Assembly (NCBI RefSeq): GCF_013128195.2
Contig: NZ_CP053452.2
Coordinates: 6,882,001 to 6,946,000 of the forward strand
DNA from: Frigoriglobus tundricola
GTDB lineage: Bacteria; Planctomycetota; Planctomycetia; Gemmatales; Gemmataceae
Direction: 5' to 3'
DNA length: 64,000 bases
Each line of letters opens with the position of its first letter. The stretch's first letter is position 1. The position numbers and the translations under genes were made by a program. Positions 52,761 through 61,483 of the stretch are shown piece after piece. The notes beneath the pieces were generated by a model. It ran no database searches and was not told the DNA's origin. It saw only the letters and a list, made by a program, of their open reading frames with translations.

Positions 52761-53249
52761 TCACTTCGGGCCCGAGAACTGGTACTTATCGCCGAGCAGT
52801 TCGCGGGTCATGTGGATGATCTCCTGCGTGTGCCCGCGGAAGTGGGCCGTGCTCCGCAGCGCGGCCTGGAGGCCGGTCCACTCGTTCTTGTTCACGCGAA
52901 CGACCTGGGCGAGGCGCTCGTCGGACGCGCCCGCGAACGCGGCCTTCGCCCGGGTCACCACGTCGGTCAGGGCGCGGAGCAGCTCGGCCTTCGGGACCGG
53001 GTCGCGGGTGGCGAACTCGGCCGGGCGGTTCCGGGTGTCCGGAACGCCCGTGAGGTTGTCCACGATCACCTGCTTCACGTTCCCCGCGAGGTGAACGAGC
53101 AGGTTCCCGACCGCGTTCATGCCCTCCGGCGGGCGCCACCACACCTGCTCCTCGCTGAGCTGGTTGACGCAGTTGACGACGGTCGCCAGCGCCGACGTGA
53201 GTTCGTCGGCGACGGCGTGGTTCAGTGCGGCCCGCAGGTCCGTAGACAT
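52761..53249 (-). CDS. DinB family protein
   Basis: A 162-residue four-helix protein. The metal-binding layout of DinB is visible: an early segment of helix one, GNLLVHLAGNVKQVIVDNL with the first His (H53-type), and the final ALRSTAHFRGHTQEIIHMTR with two further His. Members are thiol-transfer or metal-dependent hydrolase-like enzymes with unknown substrates in most cases. It is unrelated in detail to the DinB-like gene at 20861. Confidence 0.85.
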   Translation of the reverse strand: MSTDLRAALNHAVADELTSALATVVNCVNQLSEEQVWWRPPEGMNAVGNLLVHLAGNVKQVIVDNLTGVPDTRNRPAEFATRDPVPKAELLRALTDVVTRAKAAFAGASDERLAQVVRVNKNEWTGLQAALRSTAHFRGHTQEIIHMTRELLGDKYQFSGPK

Positions 53250-53285
53250 CGGTTGCTCCTCTTTGAGTGGCGATTCATCAACGCA

Positions 53286-53918
53286 TCACTGGTGGACGGC
53301 CCACACCGTCCAGAGCGTGAGGCCGAACGTGAGCCGCAGGCCGATCTGGACCGAGACCCACCACAGTGACGCTTGCAGCGTCGATTGGTAGGCGGTGAGG
53401 TTCTTCCGCACCTCGTCGTCCACCATGCGCTGCGGGTCCACGATGCCGAGCGTCACCACGCGGACGAGCGGCCCCCGCCAACCGAGCCAGCCCTCGGCCT
53501 GGTCGAAGTACTTTACCGTCTCGTCGTGGTCGAATTTACCGACGCGGACGACGAAGTACACGTCCACCAGGAGCATCGGGACCAGCGGCACCAGGATGAG
53601 CGGCACCCACCACCACTCCGCCCGGAGCTGGTCGCCCAGGAGGACGGCCTGCGGGAAGACGATGCGGGACGCGATCAGTTGCGTGAGGGTGAGGCCGAGC
53701 GCGAGCAGCGCCGGGCGGAAAAACGCCCGGTTCAGGATCAGGCTGCGGTGCTCCGCGAGGCGGCTGATGAGTTTGGGCCACCGGCCGCGGACGGAGATCA
53801 GGAGCCGGGCGGCGTTGAGGTACACGTCCCAGCGGCGGACGAGGCTGATGACGAACATCAGCGTCACGTAGAAGTCGAACACCCGAATGAGGTTGATCGG
53901 CGGGGGCTCGGGGGGCAT
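53286..53918 (-). CDS. Membrane protein, unknown
   Basis: A 210-residue membrane protein with four hydrophobic helices (LIRVFDFYVTLMFVISLV, ALLALGLTLTQLIASRIVF, WWVPLILVPLVPMLLVDVYF, and WVSVQIGLRLTFGLTLWTV) and a charged loop DHDETVKYFDQAEGWLGWRG. I do not recognise a family. The ATG at 53918 is preferred, giving MPPEPPPINLIRVFDF; the frame remains open upstream without protein-like content. It ends 37 bases before the DinB start, in the same direction. Confidence 0.65.
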   Translation of the reverse strand: MPPEPPPINLIRVFDFYVTLMFVISLVRRWDVYLNAARLLISVRGRWPKLISRLAEHRSLILNRAFFRPALLALGLTLTQLIASRIVFPQAVLLGDQLRAEWWWVPLILVPLVPMLLVDVYFVVRVGKFDHDETVKYFDQAEGWLGWRGPLVRVVTLGIVDPQRMVDDEVRKNLTAYQSTLQASLWWVSVQIGLRLTFGLTLWTVWAVHQ

Positions 53919-54036
53919 CGGGGCAACTCGAACGCGGGGCGCATAGCGCAGTTGTATCGACTTTCGCACGCCAGCAACTTGACCCGGCCGCGCCGGTACC
54001 GTACCCTCTGCGGACACTCTCCCTGAACTCACCTGG

Positions 54037-54079
54037 AGCGGCCGCGCAGCCCGGCTTTGCGGGCGACGGGTCGCGAGGC
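54037..54079. repeat. Inverted copy of the 51-bp repeat unit
   Basis: AGCGGCCGCGCAGCCCGGCT...GTCGCGAGGC is the reverse complement, with a few changes, of the 51-bp unit repeated at 44453-44601. It ends just before the ATG of the sugar-binding protein gene at 54084. Confidence 0.8.
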
Positions 54080-54083
54080 CGGA

Positions 54084-55136
54084 ATGCCGCGTTCAGTTTA
54101 TTATCTCCTCGCCGCCGCGCTGCCCCTCGCGTTCGGGTGCGGCGGCCCGCAGGAACGGTTCACGATCGTCGTCATCCCGAAGGGGTTGACGCACGAGCAC
54201 TGGCAGTCGGTCCACCGCGGCGCGGAGCGCTGCGCCGCCGACCTGGCCGCGGAAGAAGGCAATTCTGTCCGGATCATCTTCGACGGCCCGCTGCGCGAGC
54301 GGGACGCGATGGAGCAGATCCGCATCGTGGACCGCCGCGTCGCCACGGGCGCGAGCGGGATCGTGCTCGCCCCGCAGCACAGCCACACGATGACCGCGTG
54401 CGTGAAGCGCGCCGCCCGCGCCGGGGTGCCGGTGGTCATCATCGACTCCGGTCTCGTCGAAGCCGACAGTTACGTCAAGTACGTGGCCACCGACAACTAC
54501 CACGGCGGGTGCCTCGCGGCCGAGCACCTCATCGGCGAACTCAAGAAGCAGGGCAAAACGAAGCCGAAACTGATCCTGTTCCGGTACGCCGTCGGTTCGG
54601 AGGCGACCGAGCAGCGGGAGAAGGGCTTCGAGGACACCGCGAAGCGCATTTGCCCGGACGCGGTCTGGCTCTCGGCGGACAAGTACGCCGGCGCCACCCG
54701 CGATTCGGCGATGCGCGAGGCCGGGCCGCTCGTCCTCCAGTTCAAGGACCAGGTGGACGGCATCTTCGCGCCGAACGAATCGTCCGCGGTGGGCATGACC
54801 GACGTCCTCCGGTCCCAAGGGCTGAACAAGAAGGTGCTGGTGATGGGCTTCGACGCCAGCAAGCCGCTCTTGCAAGCCATCCAGGAAGGGGACATCGTCG
54901 GCAGCATCCTCCAGGACCCGTACCGGATGGGCTACCTCTCGACGTGGTGCTGCGTGCGGTACCTGCTGGGCGAGGACGTGAACAAGGGCCGCACCGACAT
55001 GAACATGAGCACCGGCGAGTTCGTCATCACCCGCGACAACGTGACGGCGGACAGCACGCTCGGGCTGTTCGACAGGGACTATCAGGCCCGCCGAACGATC
55101 GACACGCCACGGTTCCCGAAGCGGGGGCAGCCGTGA
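54084..55136 (+). CDS. Sugar ABC transporter substrate-binding lipoprotein (CUT2)
   Basis: A 350-residue periplasmic binding protein of the ribose/xylose-binding type. The lipobox LAFGC near residue 22 predicts attachment to the membrane by a lipid on Cys. The two-lobe fold is seen from FTIVVIPKGLTHEHWQSVHR through ASGIVLAPQHSHTMTACVKR, VVIIDSGLVEADSYVKYVAT and GIFAPNESSAVGMTDVLRSQ. The start at 54084 is supported by GAGG about six bases upstream; a start at 54057 would translate repeat DNA. The ATPase and permease genes follow downstream after a repeat-filled gap. The sugar is not clear. Confidence 0.88.
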   Translation: MPRSVYYLLAAALPLAFGCGGPQERFTIVVIPKGLTHEHWQSVHRGAERCAADLAAEEGNSVRIIFDGPLRERDAMEQIRIVDRRVATGASGIVLAPQHSHTMTACVKRAARAGVPVVIIDSGLVEADSYVKYVATDNYHGGCLAAEHLIGELKKQGKTKPKLILFRYAVGSEATEQREKGFEDTAKRICPDAVWLSADKYAGATRDSAMREAGPLVLQFKDQVDGIFAPNESSAVGMTDVLRSQGLNKKVLVMGFDASKPLLQAIQEGDIVGSILQDPYRMGYLSTWCCVRYLLGEDVNKGRTDMNMSTGEFVITRDNVTADSTLGLFDRDYQARRTIDTPRFPKRGQP

Positions 55137-55239
55137 CGCAAGAACGGAACCGCCAACACCCTTCCCTCACACGCGAACCGGCGGCCGCGTTTCGATCTTC
55201 CTGGGCGGGCGAAGTGCGCGTCGGCCGCATGAAAGCCCT

Positions 55240-55402
55240 CGGCGAGCGGGGGGCGTCAGCCCTCCGGGGCGCGCAACAGCAAGCGGGCGATTCATCACGG
55301 GCGCAAAAGCAAGCGGGCGTTTCAGGGTTTACATCTCGGGCGCAAAACCCAACAGGCTTCGCAAGGTTTACTCGGGGGGCTCACGCCCCCCGCTCGCCGG
55401 GG
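55240..55402. repeat. Repeat array with inverted ends
   Basis: Ends carry CGGCGAGCGGGGGGCGTCAG and its complement CTCACGCCCCCCGCTCGCCG. Inside are direct repeats AACAGCAAGCGGGCGATTCA, AAAAGCAAGCGGGCGTTTCA and AAAACCCAACAGGCTTCGCA. The hairpin ends match 21602. It fills most of 55137-55518 between the binding-protein and ATPase genes. No gene is visible in the rest. Confidence 0.8.
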
Positions 55403-55518
55403 TGGTTGGTGATTCTCCGGAGCGAAAGCGTGCGGGAGAGTGCCAAACCGGCCTGCGACGCGGCGCCGCAGGTCGGTGAGTTGCGTAAGCAGACGAACTG
55501 CGCGGAGGGAGCCTCCTC

Positions 55519-57000
55519 ATGACCGCCCCGCGCCTCCGAATGACCGGCGTCCGCAAGAGTTACGGCCCGACGGCCGCGCTGCGCGGCGTGGACCTGGAAC
55601 TCCGGCCGGGCGAGGTTCACGCCCTCGTCGGCGAGAACGGGGCCGGCAAGTCCACGCTCATGAAAGTGTTGAGCGGCGCGGAGGAACCGGGCGCCGGCAC
55701 GATGGACCTCGACGGCGCCGCGTACCGCCCGACCGGGCCGCAGACGGCCCGCGAACGCGGCGTGGCGATGATCTACCAGGAACTCGCCGTCTGCCCCGAC
55801 CTTACCGTTGCCGGAAACGTGCTGCTCGGCCTGGAGGCCACGCGGTTCGGCTTTCTGCGGAAGGCTGTTGACCGCGAACGGGTGGCCGCCGCGCTCGCGC
55901 AACTCGGTCACCCCGAGATCTCGCCCGATGCTCCGGTGTCTGCGCTCGCCCCCGCGGCGCGGCAGGTGGTCGAAATCGCCCGCGCGCTCGTGTCCGACGT
56001 GAAGGTGCTCGTCCTCGACGAACCGACCAGCGCGCTCACGCAAGAGGACGCGGCGCGGCTGTTCGCGCTCGTGAAGCGGCTCAAGGGGCAGGGGGTGACG
56101 GTCGTTTACATCAGCCACTTCCTCGAAGAAATTGAGGCCGTTGCGGACCGGTTCACGGTCCTGCGCGACGGTCAGGCGGTCGGCGGCGGGCGCGTGGGCG
56201 AGGTGAGCCGCGACCGCATCGTGGAACTGATGGTCGGGCGCACCGGAACGGAACACTATCCCCGCGTGCCGCACGCGATCGGCACACCGGTCCTCGAACT
56301 CGCCGATCTCCGCGGGGAGGAACTGCCCGACGGTGTCGGGCTCGTCCTCCGCCGCGGGGAGATCCTGGGCATCGCGGGCATCGTCGGCTCCGGGCGCACG
56401 GAACTGCTCCGCGCCGTGTACGGGCTCGATCCCGTTCGCGCCGGCCGGGTGACGGTGGGTGCGCACAGCGGGGCGCGGTTCACGCCCGCCGAGCGGATCG
56501 CCCAGGGCGTCGGCATGGTCAGCGAGGACCGCAAGACGGAAGGATTGGCGCTGGACCTGTCGATCGCGGACAACCTGACCCTGAGCCGGCTCGATGCGAC
56601 CGCCGGCTTCCTCGCGCGCGCCCGGCTCCGCACGGCGGTCGGCGACCTGCTCCGGCGGTTCGGCGTGCGGTACCGCGACGCGGGCCAAGCCGTCGGGGAA
56701 CTGAGCGGCGGGAACCAGCAGAAGGTCGCGCTCGCCCGCCTCTTCCACCAGCGCGCCGACGTGCTGCTTCTGGACGAACCGACCAAGGGCGTGGACGTCG
56801 GCAGCAAGGCGGACATCTACCGTCAAATCGGCGCCGCCGCGGCCGAAGGGAAGGCCGTGCTCGTGGTCAGCAGTTACCTGCCGGAACTGTTCGGCGTGTG
56901 CGACACGCTCGCCGTGATGTGCCGCGGGAAGCTGACCGCGCCGCGGCCCGTAACCGAATGGACGCCGGAGGCGGTGATCGCCGCCGCTACTGGCGCCTGA
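55519..57000 (+). CDS. Sugar ABC transporter ATP-binding protein (RbsA/XylG-like)
   Basis: A 493-residue double ATPase. The first half has Walker A VGENGAGKSTLMKVLSG near 37 and Walker B VLVLDEPTSALTQED, with a divergent signature (APAARQVVEIARALVSDV). The second half has the degenerate Walker A typical of CUT2 ATPases (GIAGIVGSGRTELLRAVYG), signature ELSGGNQQKVALARL and LLLDEPTKGVDVGSK. GGAGGGAG precedes the ATG. It drives uptake of a sugar through the permease encoded next. Confidence 0.93.
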   Translation: MTAPRLRMTGVRKSYGPTAALRGVDLELRPGEVHALVGENGAGKSTLMKVLSGAEEPGAGTMDLDGAAYRPTGPQTARERGVAMIYQELAVCPDLTVAGNVLLGLEATRFGFLRKAVDRERVAAALAQLGHPEISPDAPVSALAPAARQVVEIARALVSDVKVLVLDEPTSALTQEDAARLFALVKRLKGQGVTVVYISHFLEEIEAVADRFTVLRDGQAVGGGRVGEVSRDRIVELMVGRTGTEHYPRVPHAIGTPVLELADLRGEELPDGVGLVLRRGEILGIAGIVGSGRTELLRAVYGLDPVRAGRVTVGAHSGARFTPAERIAQGVGMVSEDRKTEGLALDLSIADNLTLSRLDATAGFLARARLRTAVGDLLRRFGVRYRDAGQAVGELSGGNQQKVALARLFHQRADVLLLDEPTKGVDVGSKADIYRQIGAAAAEGKAVLVVSSYLPELFGVCDTLAVMCRGKLTAPRPVTEWTPEAVIAAATGA

Positions 57001-57047
57001 ACCCGACACCCGCCGGGGGCGCCGCTCAACCACACGAATGGCTCGCA

Positions 57048-58067
57048 ATGTCAACCTCTCCCGAACCGTCCGTCGCGCCTCGCCCCATTCGCGTGCCCGC
57101 CGGCCCGTGGATGGGGTTCGTTGCGGTGCTGCTGCTGTTCACCGCCCTGATCGGCATCAAGGTCGGGTTGGGGCAGTTCATCAGCACCGGTAACCTGTAC
57201 GTCCTGTTGCACGAGGGGACCGTGCCCGCGGTCGTCGCGCTCGGGATGCTGCTCGTCCTCATCAGCGGCGGGATCGATCTTTCAGTGGGTGCGGTGGTGG
57301 CGCTCGTCACCGTCGTCACAATGCGTGTCTACACCGCCACATATGATGCCGCGTCGGGGCCGTCGCCCGCGGGCAGCCTGCTCGCGGCAGCGGCGGGCGT
57401 GTGCGCCGGTGGGGCGTGTGGTCTCGCGAACGGGCTGCTCGTCACGCGGTTGAAGCTGCCGCCGTTCGTCGCGACGCTCGGGATGCTCGGGATCGCCCGC
57501 GGGGCCGCGACCTGGCTCGCGGGCCGGACGGTGCTCCCGTTCCCGCTCAACGGCGGACCGGAATGGGTGAACGCGTTCGCCTCGTCCCAGAGCGAGTTCA
57601 CCAACCCCGGTCTGTGGTCGCTCGTGGTACTCGCGGTTCTCACGGCCGTCCTGCTTCACACCACCGTGTTCGGCCGGCACGTGTATGCGGTCGGGTCGAA
57701 TGAACTGACCGCTCGGTTGTGTGGAATCCACGTGGCGCGCACCAAGACGCTCGTTTACACGCTCGCGGGGCTGTTCACCGGCTGGGCGGGGGTGATCCTG
57801 TTCGCACACAGCAACAGCGGCAACCCGACGCTCGGCGAGCAGCTCGAACTGGACGTCATCACCGCGGTGGTGATCGGCGGGGCGAGCCTCTCGGGCGGGA
57901 AGGGGACGGTGATCGGGGCGGTGCTGGGGGTCGCGATCCTGGGGCTCATTAAAAATGGTGTGAGTCTGTTCAATGTGCCCGTCGAGATGCAGTACATTCT
58001 GATCGGTGTGCTGCTGCTCGCGAACGTGAGCCTGAACCGCTGGCGGCGGGGGAAAGTTTCGGGGTGA
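57048..58067 (+). CDS. Sugar ABC transporter permease (RbsC-like)
   Basis: A 339-residue membrane protein with about nine hydrophobic helices. Family marks are LISGGIDLSVGAVVALVTVV and VIGGASLSGGKGTVIGAVLG near the end. It begins 48 bases after the ATPase stop and completes the CUT2 transporter. The start MSTSPEPSVAPRP is chosen at ATG 57048, since the frame upstream overlaps the ATPase gene without protein-like content. Confidence 0.93.
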   Translation: MSTSPEPSVAPRPIRVPAGPWMGFVAVLLLFTALIGIKVGLGQFISTGNLYVLLHEGTVPAVVALGMLLVLISGGIDLSVGAVVALVTVVTMRVYTATYDAASGPSPAGSLLAAAAGVCAGGACGLANGLLVTRLKLPPFVATLGMLGIARGAATWLAGRTVLPFPLNGGPEWVNAFASSQSEFTNPGLWSLVVLAVLTAVLLHTTVFGRHVYAVGSNELTARLCGIHVARTKTLVYTLAGLFTGWAGVILFAHSNSGNPTLGEQLELDVITAVVIGGASLSGGKGTVIGAVLGVAILGLIKNGVSLFNVPVEMQYILIGVLLLANVSLNRWRRGKVSG

Positions 58068-58226
58068 GGGCGGCGCTTCTGCTCTCGGCCAGTGACTGAG
58101 GAGCCGCGGAACGAAGTGTTTTTGCTTGCCCCGGCAGCACAATCGGCCCAGTTTGACCCCTTTCGGCAACCCGCATTCGCTTCATGAGACAATCTGATCG
58201 GAATCCTGATCGGGTGTTAATTCTGG

Positions 58227-58254
58227 TTGACACATCCCGTTAGTCGGGTAGGCT
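58227..58254 (+). promoter_or_regulatory. Candidate sigma-70 promoter
   Basis: TTGACA (58227-58232), a perfect -35, is followed after 16 bases by TAGGCT (58249-58254). It lies about 110 bases before the gene at 58365 in an otherwise empty 297-base gap. The -10 is weak. Confidence 0.4.
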
Positions 58255-58364
58255 TGAAAGTACCCGTTCATCCCGGAGGATCGCGCAGGACGCGCCGGCC
58301 ACGGTTGGCCGCGGATGCCTGGCTCCCAGCCTTCCCCCCAACACGGCTGTGAGGCACCGCCACT

Positions 58365-58793
58365 ATGACGACACCGACAAACGCCCCGCAAGCAGCGGCG
58401 GCGCCTGAAACTGCCGCGAGCGAGCGCAAGACCGGCTCCGGGTCCACGGGCTTTCCGGCCGATCGCCGGAAGCGCGTGATCCCGGTCGCCACCGACCGCC
58501 GCCGCGCCGAGAACGCCGCGGCCAAGCGCAAGAGCAGCGAGCGCCGGCGGCTCATCGACCCGACCACGTGCGAGCGTGATTACTCGGACGATGAGACTGA
58601 GTTCATGAAGGCCATGGACCGATACAAGCGGGAGAACCGGCGCCCGTTCCCGACGTGGAGCGAGGTGCTGGAAGTCCTACGCTCCCTCGGTTACCGCCGC
58701 GTGGCCGAACCCACCGACCTACCGGGTCGCGGGTCCGGCGTCGTGGCCGCGCCGGGCACGGCCACCCCGCCGCCGGTCAGCGCCAAGGGGTGA
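58365..58793 (+). CDS. Conserved small charged protein
   Basis: A 142-residue protein of unknown function. The first 65 residues are Ala/Thr/Arg/Lys-rich and probably unfolded ([20 protein letters not shown]). A compact conserved-looking block follows, [20 protein letters not shown] then [20 protein letters not shown], which resembles a DNA/RNA-binding or regulatory helix-turn element found in many planctomycete hypothetical proteins. The tail is Pro/Ala/Thr-rich. It lies 63 bases before lpxB. A promoter-like TTGACA is 130 bases upstream. Confidence 0.6.
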   Translation: MTTPTNAPQAAAAPETAASERKTGSGSTGFPADRRKRVIPVATDRRRAENAAAKRKSSERRRLIDPTTCERDYSDDETEFMKAMDRYKRENRRPFPTWSEVLEVLRSLGYRRVAEPTDLPGRGSGVVAAPGTATPPPVSAKG

Positions 58794-58856
58794 GGTCTTC
58801 TCGTTCCGATCCGGTCGGGGCCGCGACGGCCCCGCGGTGCTGGCAAGGATGCCACA

Positions 58857-59999
58857 ATGAAGATCTTTCTGAGCGCGGGCGAACCGAGCGGTGACCTCCA
58901 CGGCGCCAATCTCATCCGCGCGATCCATGCCCGACAGCCCGGCACGAAGATCACGGCGTTCGGCGGCGCGCTCATGCGCGACGCCGGGGCCGAGATCGTC
59001 TATCCCCTCACCGATCTCGCGGTAATGGGGCTGCCCCAAGTGATCATGAACTTCCCGACGTTCCTGCGCGTCGGGGCGCTCGCGATCCGTCACATCCGGT
59101 CCGCCCGGCCCGATGCGGTCGTTCTGATCGATTACCCCGGCTTCCACATCGCGATCGCCAAGCGGTTGCGGGCCTACGGCGTGCCGGTGTATTACTTCGT
59201 GCCGCCGCAACTTTGGGCCTGGAAGCAGTGGCGCGTGCGGAGTGTGCGCAAGTACTTCACCGGCGTCCTCACGGCCCTCCCGTTCGAGGACGACTGGTTC
59301 CGCTCCCGGCACGTCGCCACGCACTACATCGGGCACCCGTACTTCGACGAACTCGCCCGGCAGCAACTCGACCCGGCGTTCCTGGCGGCCGAGCGTGCGA
59401 AACCGGGCACGCGGGTCGCCGTCCTCCCCGGCTCGCGCAACCGCGAGATCCTCGCCAACACGGCGATGATGCTCAGCGCCGCCCGGAAAATTCACGCCGC
59501 TCGGCCCGATACGCGGTTCCTGGTGGCCGCGTTCAACGCGCGCCAGGCCGAAGCGGTCCGCGCGCAACTGCCCCCCGGCGTGCCGATCGACGTCCATTCG
59601 GGCCGCACGCCGGAAATCATTGAACTGGCGGAGGCGTGCGTCGCGGTGTCCGGGTCGGTCAGTCTGGAACTGATGTACCGGGCCAAGCCGACGGCCGTGG
59701 TGTTCCGCATGGGCGGGTACGGTCTGTGGCTGGTGCGGCAGATGATCAAGATCAAGTACATCAGCCTCGTCAACCTGCTGGCCGACGAAACCCTGTACCC
59801 CGAGATCGCCACCAGCGTGGACGAGTCCGACTGGATCACGGGGCACGTCTTGGGCTGGCTGAACGATCCCGTCAAGCGGGCGGAGCTGGTCGGTCGGATC
59901 GCGGCGCTGCGCGACCGAGTGGCCGTGCCCGGGGCGTGCGACCGGGCAGCGGATTACCTCCTTAACGCCCCCGCCCTGGCGCGGCGACTCGCGGCGTAG
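58857..59999 (+). CDS. lpxB: Lipid-A-disaccharide synthase
   Basis: A 380-residue GT19 glycosyltransferase that joins UDP-2,3-diacylglucosamine and lipid X to form the lipid A disaccharide on the inner face of the inner membrane. The N-terminal KIFLSAGEPSGDLHGANLIR is diagnostic. Further family segments are YPGFHIAIAKRLRAYGVPVY, YFVPPQLWAWKQWRVRSVRK, VAVLPGSRNREILAN and CVAVSGSVSLELMYRAKPT. AAGGA lies eight bases before the ATG. No lpxA/C/D gene is adjacent. It shows an LPS-like outer membrane. Confidence 0.95.
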   Translation: MKIFLSAGEPSGDLHGANLIRAIHARQPGTKITAFGGALMRDAGAEIVYPLTDLAVMGLPQVIMNFPTFLRVGALAIRHIRSARPDAVVLIDYPGFHIAIAKRLRAYGVPVYYFVPPQLWAWKQWRVRSVRKYFTGVLTALPFEDDWFRSRHVATHYIGHPYFDELARQQLDPAFLAAERAKPGTRVAVLPGSRNREILANTAMMLSAARKIHAARPDTRFLVAAFNARQAEAVRAQLPPGVPIDVHSGRTPEIIELAEACVAVSGSVSLELMYRAKPTAVVFRMGGYGLWLVRQMIKIKYISLVNLLADETLYPEIATSVDESDWITGHVLGWLNDPVKRAELVGRIAALRDRVAVPGACDRAADYLLNAPALARRLAA

Positions 60000-60000
60000 C

Positions 60001-60116
60001 GGTAGGTCGCGGTCGAGGGGGCGTTGCGGCGAGCCCCGACGGCCCTCGGCTACGCGGATCGGCGTAAGCGGGAACCGCAGGGCCTCGTCGCAACACCTCC
60101 TCGACCGCGACCGACC
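60001..60116. repeat. Dispersed palindromic repeat, family A copy 3
   Basis: Starts GGTAGGTCGCGGTCGAG and ends CTCGACCGCGACCGACC. The centre (CTCGGCTACGCGGATCGGCG, AAGCGGGAACCGC) is the inverse of the copy at 50026-50155. It begins two bases after the lpxB stop, as the copy at 50026 begins just after the amn stop. Confidence 0.88.
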
Positions 60117-60208
60117 AGACGGTTCCCTCGTTTCACGAACTCCTCACCGCGCCAACGTGCCCGGGTTCGTTAAGATGAGAGTGCGCACCCGCCGCACGGA
60201 GTCCGGGC

Positions 60209-60889
60209 ATGCCTGACCAGCCGACGCAAGCCGTTCAGGATTACTTGAAGGCCATTCACGTCCGCGGCGGCGCGTCCGGGTTTGTGGAGCCGAACAAGAT
60301 CGTCGATGAACTCGGGGTCAAGGCGCCGTCCGTAACTGGAATGCTCAAGAGGCTTTCGGACGCCGGGTGGATCGAGTACGCGCCCGGAAAGGGCGCCCGG
60401 CTTTCCGCGACCGGTCTGGCCGAAGCGCTCCGGGTCATCCGCCGCCACCGGTTGGTGGAACTCTTCCTCGCTCAAGTGCTGAAGCTCGACTGGAGCGAGG
60501 TGGACGCCGAGGCGGAGGCGCTCGAACACGCCATATCGCCGCGGCTCGAACAGGCGATCGCCGATTACCTGGGCGAACCGCACGAAGACCCGCACGGCCA
60601 CCCGATCCCGTCCCGCACCGGCGAGCTGAAGGCGCGGAACCTCCAGCGCCTCTCGGAGTGTCGGGCCGGGCAGACGGTGATCGTCCGCGAGGCGCAGGAC
60701 GACAACCCGGACCGGTTGCGCCACTGGCGCAAGCAGGGGCTCACGCCCGGTGCCCGCGTCCACATCCTCACCTATCAGGAACTCGACGACCTGTTCGAGG
60801 TGGAGGTGGACGGCACCCTGGTCCGGCTCGGCAGCGAGGGGCTGGCCGGGCTGCGGGGCGAACTGGTAACCGCCGATGCCGCTGGCTAA
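60209..60889 (+). CDS. DtxR/MntR-type metal-dependent transcription regulator
   Basis: A 226-residue regulator. The N-terminal winged helix (QDYLKAIHVRGGASGFVEPN, VKAPSVTGMLKRLSDAGWIE) is followed by a dimerisation domain with metal-type residues in RRHRLVELFLAQVLKLDWSE and HEDPHGHPIP, and by a C-terminal SH3-like FeoA domain (GARVHILTYQELDDLFEVEV). It would bind DNA with Fe or Mn and repress uptake genes. GGAG precedes the ATG by nine bases. No metal transporter is adjacent, so the targets are elsewhere. Confidence 0.88.
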   Translation: MPDQPTQAVQDYLKAIHVRGGASGFVEPNKIVDELGVKAPSVTGMLKRLSDAGWIEYAPGKGARLSATGLAEALRVIRRHRLVELFLAQVLKLDWSEVDAEAEALEHAISPRLEQAIADYLGEPHEDPHGHPIPSRTGELKARNLQRLSECRAGQTVIVREAQDDNPDRLRHWRKQGLTPGARVHILTYQELDDLFEVEVDGTLVRLGSEGLAGLRGELVTADAAG

Positions 60890-61003
60890 CAGCGGCGCTC
60901 ACTTCCGCTATCCGGTCGTACCGGTTTAACGGGATGCGATAAAACTGCCGAAAAAGCCGTCACTTGCGCAGACCTCCTGATCGTCATTTTCGGTCACCCC
61001 CAG

Positions 61004-61031
61004 TTGACCGACATATCTCGTGACCTACGGT
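61004..61031 (+). promoter_or_regulatory. Candidate sigma-70 promoter
   Basis: TTGACC (61004-61009) and TACGGT (61026-61031) are separated by 16 bases, about 94 bases before the small gene at 61125. The spacing and the -35 resemble the candidate at 58227. The -10 is weak. Confidence 0.3.
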
Positions 61032-61124
61032 TCAGCGTCGGAGCTGACTCGCAACGCAAGCCCAAACCCAAACACCGCAGGCCGAGCGCCTGCTCACTCT
61101 CTCGCCCCCAAAAGGGAGCCGATC

Positions 61125-61277
61125 GTGTTCCAGTTGCTCGCTTGTAACGTCGCCTGCCTGACCATCGCCGGGCTGTACTACACCTACCGCGACGTGTACC
61201 TGCACCGCCGCAAACGGGCTCAACTCAACGACCGCGTCGCGTACATGCTGTGGGTCGCGGCCAACCGCGCCGCCTGA
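61125..61277 (+). CDS. Small single-helix membrane protein
   Basis: A 50-residue protein with one hydrophobic segment at the start (FQLLACNVACLTIAGLYY) and a basic, partly aromatic tail (YRDVYLHRRKRAQLNDRVAY). The GTG at 61125 has AAAGGGAG about eight bases upstream, which fits better than the open frame from 61020. A perfect terminator follows 20 bases after the stop codon, which supports a real transcription unit. The function is unknown. Confidence 0.65.
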   Translation: MFQLLACNVACLTIAGLYYTYRDVYLHRRKRAQLNDRVAYMLWVAANRAA

Positions 61278-61297
61278 GTGCGAACCGTGAGCGAACA

Positions 61298-61332
61298 CAC
61301 GCGGCCCGGTCCCAAAAGGACCGGGCCGCGTG
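61298..61332 (+). terminator. Strong hairpin terminator
   Basis: A perfect 15-bp stem CACGCGGCCCGGTCC/GGACCGGGCCGCGTG at 61298-61312 and 61318-61332, with a five-base loop CAAAA and then CGATTTAT. It ends the small membrane protein gene. Confidence 0.85.
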
Positions 61333-61483
61333 CGATTTATCGCGGCGAGCGGATGGTCGCGAGCCCGAAGAGTATGCCCGGTGCCCGGCTCCGCTCACCT
61401 GACCCGTTGGCCGACGGCCAACCGTGACGGCTCGCACGGCCGCCGTCCAATGGCCGGGGCGATTCCGGCCGCGGTTCGGCGGC

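Noticed and set aside
54057-54083. Earlier start of the sugar-binding protein
   Set aside because: Those nine codons translate an inverted copy of the 51-bp repeat, and the start at 54084 has a binding site and a normal lipoprotein signal.
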